Shown here one piece after another: positions 6,889-11,256 of a stretch of DNA of 11,256 nucleotides; position 1 is the first letter of the stretch, and every line of letters starts with the position of its first letter. Under the pieces are notes generated by a model, which searched no databases, had not been told where the DNA came from, and saw only the letters and a list, made by a program, of their open reading frames with translations. The stretch is from Bacteroidales bacterium (GTDB lineage: Bacteria > Bacteroidota > Bacteroidia > Bacteroidales > NBLH01). The translations under genes and the position numbers were made by a program. Location of the stretch: contig JALSLF010000437.1 of assembly GCA_026988445.1 (NCBI GenBank), positions 1 to 11,256 on the forward strand, given 5' to 3'.

Positions 6889-7731
6889 TTAGTTTTTAAA
6901 CGGGTTTAAGCTTAATGTTTTTAATTTTTTTATCGGATTTTCAGTTTCTCTGAATTCTTTCAAAAATTCTTTTTCCAAAATCCTTCTCAAATCAGAACCC
7001 TTTACATTTGGGTAAAATTCACCATTTTGAAAATACGAAATTTCGCCGGTTTCTTCTGAAACAGTAATAACAAAAGCATTGGTTGCTTCCGATATTCCCA
7101 ATGCAGAACGGTGTCTTAAACCATATCTTTGCGGAAGCTTATGGCTTTTTGAAACGGGTAAAATGCAGCCTGCCGCATAAATTTTATCTTTTACAATTAA
7201 AACTGCTCCATCGTGTAAAGGACTATTTTTAAAAAAAATAGTTTCCAATAAGGTACCGCTGGTATCGGCATTAATTATAGTTCCTTCGCCGGAATAAGCT
7301 TCAAGTGTTGAATTATTTGAAATTACAATGAGTGCACCGGTTCTTTTTTTTGCCATATTAATACAAGCCACCGCAATAGAGTATATTTTAACTTCTTCTT
7401 CTTCTTTTAAAATTCTTGAAAAAATATGTTCTATGGAAAGATTTATATTTTTAAGATATTCTGAACCGATTAAAAGAAAAAAACGTCTTAATTCTTGCTG
7501 AAATACTATAATTAGTGCTAAAACACCCAGGCTGATGAATTGGCCAAGTATGGTACTAAGCAATTGCATATCAAGTGCTTTCACAATCCACCAAATTGCC
7601 CAAACAGTTAATATTCCGGCAAATATATTAATGGCTACAGTTCCTTTTAGTAACATATATAGTCTGTAAAACAGATATGCTACCAAAACAATATCCAAAA
7701 TATCAACTAAACCTATATCTAAAAATGTCAT
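6889..7731 (-). CDS. cdaA: Membrane diadenylate cyclase (c-di-AMP synthase)
   Basis: CdaA (DacA, YbbP) condenses two ATP into the second messenger c-di-AMP, which controls potassium and osmolyte transport, cell-wall homeostasis and stress responses in many bacteria. The 280-residue protein has three membrane segments in its first 85 residues, ending in FQQELRRFF (77-85), and then a cytosolic DAC domain. Its catalytic and nucleotide-binding motifs are intact: GALIVI (132-137), PLHDGAVLI with the DGA at 174-176, and RHRSALGISE with the RHR at 206-208. The C-terminal tail after about residue 245 is basic and short. The gene starts nine bases after the stop of the STAS-like gene, so the two are cotranscribed. 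folP lies just upstream, the usual Bacteroidota neighbourhood, and the MscS channel gene follows. I see no phosphodiesterase or CdaR partner in the window. Confidence 0.96.
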   Translation of the reverse strand: MTFLDIGLVDILDIVLVAYLFYRLYMLLKGTVAINIFAGILTVWAIWWIVKALDMQLLSTILGQFISLGVLALIIVFQQELRRFFLLIGSEYLKNINLSIEHIFSRILKEEEEVKIYSIAVACINMAKKRTGALIVISNNSTLEAYSGEGTIINADTSGTLLETIFFKNSPLHDGAVLIVKDKIYAAGCILPVSKSHKLPQRYGLRHRSALGISEATNAFVITVSEETGEISYFQNGEFYPNVKGSDLRRILEKEFLKEFRETENPIKKLKTLSLNPFKN

Positions 7732-7740
7732 TGAAAATAT

Positions 7741-8136
7741 TTATTGAAACAACCAATCTTTTGCTTTATTAAAATCACTAAAAAACCTGTATTCTAGAAT
7801 ATCTGATGATTTTGACATAATGTCTTCAACCGACATTTGTGCAAATAAATAGCGTGAAATAATGAAAGCTGATTTTTTAATACTGATTTTAACTGCGGGT
7901 ACTACTAAATTATTATGTGCATATTGTTGAAATTCAGGTTTAATAGGTTTTGTTAAGTCCGTGTAATCTACCAATTGTCCGAATGGTTTATATTTTGCAA
8001 TTACTTTTAACCATTCTGATGTAAGATATTTATATTCATCTATACTAATATCTTCTGAGACATAGCGCTTTACCAGAATATAATTTTCATCTGAAAAATA
8101 ATCTATAGTTAAATATTTACCCTTATAAACAAGCAT
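7741..8136 (-). CDS. Small STAS/SpoIIAA-like protein
   Basis: The 131-residue soluble protein has no signal peptide or membrane helix. Its pattern suggests an alternating alpha/beta fold like SpoIIAA/STAS or SEC14-like proteins of Bacteroidota. An N-terminal beta pair (about 2-25) is followed by a helix (EYKYLTSEWLKVIAKYKP), a strand with LVDYTDLTKPI (55-65), a second helix and strand, and the C-terminal phrase EYRFFSDFNKAKDWLFQ (115-131), which resembles the final helix of that family. It lies between folP (39-base gap) and cdaA (nine-base gap) on the same strand, so it is part of their transcript and may be translationally coupled to cdaA. No catalytic residue is evident. A role in regulating a neighbouring membrane protein is possible but unsupported; the fold call is by eye and moderate. 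Confidence 0.8.
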   Translation of the reverse strand: MLVYKGKYLTIDYFSDENYILVKRYVSEDISIDEYKYLTSEWLKVIAKYKPFGQLVDYTDLTKPIKPEFQQYAHNNLVVPAVKISIKKSAFIISRYLFAQMSVEDIMSKSSDILEYRFFSDFNKAKDWLFQ

Positions 8137-8175
8137 TTCTTTATTTAATCAATTCGTTATATCTTTTTTACAAAT

Positions 8176-9042
8176 TTACATTATTTTTTTTTGACGATTA
8201 AGATAGTTCCAAAGTTTAATTGTTTCAACAGCTTCTTTAACATCATGAACCCGCAATATATCAGCACTTTTTTGTATAGCAATTGTATTAAGAACGCTTG
8301 TTCCGTTTAAAGCTTCTTCCGGCTTTATATTTAAAAGTCTATAAATCATTGATTTTCTGGAAATACCAACCAGAACCGGTAGGTTTAAAATTTTAAGTGA
8401 TTTCAAATTGTTTAATAGCTCATAATTTTGTTCTAATGTTTTGCTAAAACCAAAGCCCGGGTCAATGATAATATCTTTTACTCCTAATTTTTTTAAAGAA
8501 TTGGTTTTACGAACGAAATAATCTAATATTTCATCAATAATATCCTTGTAATTAGTAAAATTTTGCATCGTTTGCGGAGTTCCGCGCATGTGCATTAAAA
8601 CATAAGGTACATTTAATTTGGCTATTGTATTAAACATATTTTTATCCAAGCTTCCGCCGGATATATCGTTAATCATAGAAACTCCAAAATTATTGACTAC
8701 TATTTCAGCAATTCCTGAACGAAATGTATCAACCGAAACTATTGCATTCGGAAAATCTTTGATTACCAGCTCTAAAACAGGAATTAACCTTTTTAATTCA
8801 TCTTTTTCACTTATATTTTTTGCGCCCGGACGCGATGAGTAGGCACCAATATCGATAATTTGAGCACCTTCATTCATTATTTGATTAATTCTTTTTGAAA
8901 TTTTTTCAGGAGTATTGTAAAAATCTCCATCATAAAAAGAGTCGGGTGTCAGGTTTAATATACCCATAACTATCGGCTTATCAAGTGCTAATAATTTCCC
9001 CTTGCAATTAATGCTCTTTTTTGTTTCAATAAATTGTTTCAT
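8176..9042 (-). CDS. folP: Dihydropteroate synthase
   Basis: FolP joins 6-hydroxymethyl-dihydropterin pyrophosphate to p-aminobenzoate to make dihydropteroate in folate synthesis, and is the target of sulfonamides. The 288-residue protein is full length and carries the TIM-barrel motifs: GILNLTPDSFYDG at about 27-39, DIGAYSSRPGA at 64-74, SVDTFR at 103-108, INDISGG at 124-130, MHMRGTPQTMQ at 150-160, DPGFGFSKT at 194-202 and GISRKS at 226-231. I chose the ATG at 9040-9042 rather than the one at 9058-9060. The upstream six codons contain TACCTTTG, a good Bacteroidota -7 box that would place transcription start at about the second ATG, and the extra residues (MLPLHV) do not belong to the family. 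If 9060 is used the protein is 294 residues. It heads the run that continues with the STAS-like gene and cdaA, and diverges from the DUF1599 gene. Confidence 0.95.
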   Translation of the reverse strand: MKQFIETKKSINCKGKLLALDKPIVMGILNLTPDSFYDGDFYNTPEKISKRINQIMNEGAQIIDIGAYSSRPGAKNISEKDELKRLIPVLELVIKDFPNAIVSVDTFRSGIAEIVVNNFGVSMINDISGGSLDKNMFNTIAKLNVPYVLMHMRGTPQTMQNFTNYKDIIDEILDYFVRKTNSLKKLGVKDIIIDPGFGFSKTLEQNYELLNNLKSLKILNLPVLVGISRKSMIYRLLNIKPEEALNGTSVLNTIAIQKSADILRVHDVKEAVETIKLWNYLNRQKKIM

Positions 9043-9048
9043 AACATG

Positions 9049-9056
9049 CAAAGGTA
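9049..9056 (-). promoter_or_regulatory. Putative -7 box of folP
   Basis: On the minus strand, TACCTTTG fits TAnnTTTG and ends seven bases before the preferred ATG of folP, implying a very short or absent 5' leader. I find no TTTG at the expected distance upstream, so only the -7 element is supported. Confidence 0.4.
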
Positions 9057-9097
9057 GCATATTTCATTAAATTACCGGCTTGTTTATTATACGAATG

Positions 9098-9129
9098 TTT
9101 GTTATTTTAGCCGCTTAATCGTATTTTTT
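9098..9129 (+). promoter_or_regulatory. Putative promoter of the DUF1599 gene
   Basis: TTTG at 9098-9101 is followed by 20 bases and TATTTTTT at 9122-9129, which matches TAnnTTTG except for the last base. The ATG at 9134 follows four bases later, so the transcript would have almost no leader. Confidence 0.45.
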
Positions 9130-9133
9130 TCAA

Positions 9134-9676
9134 ATGGCTGATACAAATAAACAGTTTGAACAAGTAATTGATTTGTGCCGCGATGTTTTTATTAAAAAAA
9201 TGAAAGACTATGGTACGGCTTGGAGGGTTTTACGTCCCAGTTCTTTAACCGACCAAATATTTATTAAAGCACAAAGAATTAGAAGTATAGAAACTAAAAA
9301 AGAGCAGAAAGTAGAGGAGGGGATAGCTCCTGAATTTATAGGGATAATTAATTATTCGATTATGGCTTTAATTCAACTTGAACTGGGGGCAGAACAAGAA
9401 ATTGAAATGGACGAAAAGCAAGTACTTGAATATTACAATAAGTATGCCGACGAAGCCTTAGAATTAATGAAACGTAAAAACCATGACTACGATGAAGCAT
9501 GGAGAAGTATGCGCATCAGTTCATTTACCGATTTGATTTTAATGAAACTGTATCGAACCAAACAAATTGAGGATAATAAGGGAAAAACATTAGTTTCGGA
9601 AGGTATTGATGCTAATTATTTTGATATGATTAATTATGCGGTTTTTGCCTTAATAAAATTAGAGTTGGAAAATTAA
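9134..9676 (+). CDS. Protein with two tandem DUF1599 (Nmad1-type) domains
   Basis: The 180-residue soluble protein is an internal duplication. Residues about 9-86 contain FIKKMKDYGTAWRVLRPSSLTDQ..IKAQRIRSIE...VEEGI...FIGIINYSIMALIQLEL. Residues about 99-178 repeat the pattern with LMKRKNHDYDEAWRSMRISSFTDLI..KLYRTKQIE...VSEGI...YFDMINYAVFALIKLEL. Pfam family DUF1599 is, to my knowledge, also described as nucleotide modification associated domain 1. In Bacteroidota this two-domain form is a conserved core gene next to the BT_3928-type protein and tpiA. The paired D-Y-x-x-A-W-R motifs and the N/D-Y or I-N-Y residues recur in both halves, so both copies seem maintained. The biochemical role is not known; the nucleotide link is from the family name and not shown here. 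It is divergent from folP and about 100 bases upstream of the next gene. Confidence 0.88.
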   Translation: MADTNKQFEQVIDLCRDVFIKKMKDYGTAWRVLRPSSLTDQIFIKAQRIRSIETKKEQKVEEGIAPEFIGIINYSIMALIQLELGAEQEIEMDEKQVLEYYNKYADEALELMKRKNHDYDEAWRSMRISSFTDLILMKLYRTKQIEDNKGKTLVSEGIDANYFDMINYAVFALIKLELEN

Positions 9677-9779
9677 ATGGTTAAAACTTGTCCGACTATT
9701 GGCGGATGGTTGAATGGGTAGCTTATATTAGATGAACAATTTAGCAATTTAACAATATAGCCATATAAATATTTTAAAT

Positions 9780-10928
9780 ATGAAAACACTAAAAATAGTA
9801 TCACGAATATTATTAGGACTGGTTTTTACTTTCTCCGGTTTTGTAAAGGCGGTTGACCCTGTTGGTTCTGCCATAAAGTTTGGAGATTACTTTAATGCTA
9901 TGGGCTTGCCAAAACTTGGAGCATACAGTTTGTTTTTTGCTTTTTTATTAAGTGGTTTGGAATTTTTGGTTGGCTTTGCATTGCTTTTTAATTTACGACC
10001 CAAAATAGCCTCTTGGGGTGCATTGCTTTTTATGCTGATTTTTACTCCACTTACCCTATGGATTGCGCTAAAAAACCCGGTTACCGATTGTGGGTGCTTT
10101 GGCGATGCGGTTAAGCTTACCAACTGGGAAACTTTTTGGAAAAATATTATATTATTCGCATTAGCAGTAGTTTTACTCATAAAAATACCGGATGAAGCCT
10201 TAAAAAGTAACTCAAGAAATGTTAATATTCTTCTTGGAGTAGCTTTATTATTTATTTTTATTTTTCAGTGGTATAATTATAATCATTTACCGGTAATCGA
10301 TTTTCGTCCTTATGCTGTTGGTACGCACATTCCCGATAAAATGATTGTACCGGATGATGCACCAAAAGACTCAACAGTAACCTATTTATATTACGAAAAA
10401 GATGGTGTAGTAAAAGAATTTACAATGGATAATTATCCATGGGAAGATACTACTTGGGTGTGGAAAGATACGAAAACCAAAGTTGTGCAACATGGTTATA
10501 TGCCACCAATTCATGATTTAGAGATTTATACATTTGAATTTAATAGTTTAAATGGAAAGTCTGATCACAATATACTGGATCAACTTTTGGCTGATACTTC
10601 ATATAGTTTACTTTTAATCTCTTATGATTTAAAAACTGCACCGGTTAAACCTTTACAAGATTTAGCCGAATTAATGAACTATGCACAAGTGCATAAATAT
10701 AAAACTTATTTTATAACTGCATCAAACAGTGCGGATATATTAAAAGCACATTCAAAATTGCCCTATATCATTAATTTTTATTTGGCAGATGCAACTACAT
10801 TAAAAACCATAATTCGCTCAAATCCGGGATTAGTTCTTATTAAAAACGGAACTATTATTGCCAAATGGCACTATAATGATTTTCCGGATATAAAAGAATT
10901 TGAAGAAATCATTAACAAAAACAATTAA
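9780..10928 (+). CDS. BT_3928-type DoxX/MauE-like membrane protein with thioredoxin-like tail
   Basis: The 382-residue inner-membrane protein has five hydrophobic helices: about 8-24, 48-70, 76-97, 120-136 and 148-164. It resembles the DoxX/MauE group, including the LLGLVFTFSGFVKAVDP start (11-27) and the CGCFGDAVKLTNWETFWKN segment with Cys104 and Cys106 between helices 3 and 4. These cysteines suggest a redox or disulfide-exchange role like that of MauE and vitamin-K-reductase-related proteins. After a linker, the C-terminal region (about 255-382) has a thioredoxin-like alternation (SYSLLLISYDL, YKTYFITASN, PGLVLIKNGTIIAKWHYND) but no CxxC, so it is probably a structural or degenerate thioredoxin fold. 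It ends 12 bases before tpiA and is very likely cotranscribed with it, an arrangement conserved in Bacteroidota. The specific partner and substrate are not known. Confidence 0.9.
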   Translation: MKTLKIVSRILLGLVFTFSGFVKAVDPVGSAIKFGDYFNAMGLPKLGAYSLFFAFLLSGLEFLVGFALLFNLRPKIASWGALLFMLIFTPLTLWIALKNPVTDCGCFGDAVKLTNWETFWKNIILFALAVVLLIKIPDEALKSNSRNVNILLGVALLFIFIFQWYNYNHLPVIDFRPYAVGTHIPDKMIVPDDAPKDSTVTYLYYEKDGVVKEFTMDNYPWEDTTWVWKDTKTKVVQHGYMPPIHDLEIYTFEFNSLNGKSDHNILDQLLADTSYSLLLISYDLKTAPVKPLQDLAELMNYAQVHKYKTYFITASNSADILKAHSKLPYIINFYLADATTLKTIIRSNPGLVLIKNGTIIAKWHYNDFPDIKEFEEIINKNN

Positions 10929-10940
10929 ATATTATTTATT

Positions 10941-11256
10941 ATGAGAAAAAACATTGTAGCAGGAAACTGGAAAATGCACACCTGCAGAGACGAAGCTGTT
11001 TTATTGGCAAGTGCCGTTAATAAAAATGTAAAAGAAAAGGTAGATAATAATGATACGGGGGTTGTTATAGCTCCACCCTTTATTCATTTATCTTTAATTA
11101 ATCAAGTTGTAGATACCGATAGAATTTGCATTGCAGCGCAAAACTGTGCATCGGAACCCAAAGGAGCTTTTACCGGTGAAGTATCGGCAAGAATGTTGCG
11201 TTCATATGGTGTTAAAGCGGTAATTTTAGGACACTCGGAGCGTAGAGCTTATTATG
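10941..11256 (+). CDS. tpiA: Triosephosphate isomerase, 5' part
   Basis: TpiA interconverts dihydroxyacetone phosphate and glyceraldehyde 3-phosphate in glycolysis. The window holds the first 105 residues and then ends, so the gene is cut by the window and is not a pseudogene. The visible motifs are those of the family: AGNWKMH at 7-13 with the substrate-binding Asn9 and Lys11, APPF at 44-47, AAQNCASEPKGAFTGE at 65-80 and LGHSERR at 96-102, which contains the catalytic histidine. The catalytic glutamate and phosphate-binding loops lie beyond the edge. It starts 12 bases after the stop of the DoxX/MauE-like gene with no separate promoter visible, so it is probably translated from the same transcript. 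Confidence 0.97.
   Translation, partial: MRKNIVAGNWKMHTCRDEAVLLASAVNKNVKEKVDNNDTGVVIAPPFIHLSLINQVVDTDRICIAAQNCASEPKGAFTGEVSARMLRSYGVKAVILGHSERRAYY

Noticed and set aside
8618..8842. Plus-strand open frame of 74 codons
   Set aside because: It lies entirely within folP on the opposite strand and its translation has no recognisable domain; it is a shadow of a strongly conserved gene.
9677..9721. Short frame directly after the DUF1599 stop encoding about 14 residues
   Set aside because: It is too short to support, has no ribosome-binding or promoter signal of its own and probably arises by chance in the 103-base gap before the next gene.
9887..10180. Minus-strand open frame of 97 codons
   Set aside because: It overlaps the conserved membrane-helix region of the DoxX/MauE-like gene and has a low-complexity, basic translation without any family pattern.
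10941..11256. tpiA as a truncated pseudogene
   Set aside because: The frame is open and the motifs are intact up to the last base; it is cut only by the window edge.

Overview
The window is AT-rich bacterial DNA, most likely from a Bacteroidota (Bacteroidetes) chromosome. Three observations support this. The promoters I can find fit the Bacteroidota pattern TTTG / 19-20 nt / TAnnTTTG and start codons lack Shine-Dalgarno sequences. The right-hand gene order (DUF1599 protein, BT_3928-type DoxX/MauE-like membrane protein, triosephosphate isomerase) is characteristic of the phylum. The folP and cdaA proteins also have Bacteroidota-like sequences.

Right part (about 5759-11256) is core genome. A leftward operon-like run holds folP (dihydropteroate synthase), a small STAS/SpoIIAA-like protein, cdaA (c-di-AMP synthase) and an MscS-type mechanosensitive channel. 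Divergent from folP, across a gap of about 90 bp, is a rightward run: a protein with two tandem DUF1599 domains, a five-helix DoxX/MauE-like protein with a thioredoxin-like tail, and the start of tpiA, cut by the window edge.

Left part (1-5758) looks accessory. It holds a 1025-residue NACHT/STAND NTPase with a C-terminal pentapeptide-repeat stretch, which is the architecture of bacterial NLR-like anti-phage proteins. Its N-terminal region is not recognised. Next come two divergent XRE-type regulators separated by 284 bp of very AT-rich DNA. The leftward regulator is followed at 31 nt by a small protein whose C-terminal half resembles the C-terminal domain of MurD without the rest of the ligase. 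At the left edge is an unrecognised two-helix membrane protein, cut by the window.

The most notable unexplained signal is a dyad, AATATAC-N7-GTATATT. It occurs three times: once just upstream of the left-edge membrane protein gene and twice between the NACHT gene and mscS. It looks like a shared operator linking the two ends of the accessory block. A second shared motif (TTTACATAA/TTTACATTAT) is common to the NACHT promoter region and the divergent regulator region. These suggest, but do not prove, that the regulators, the MurD-like protein, the membrane protein and the NACHT protein form one regulated defence-type locus next to housekeeping genes.
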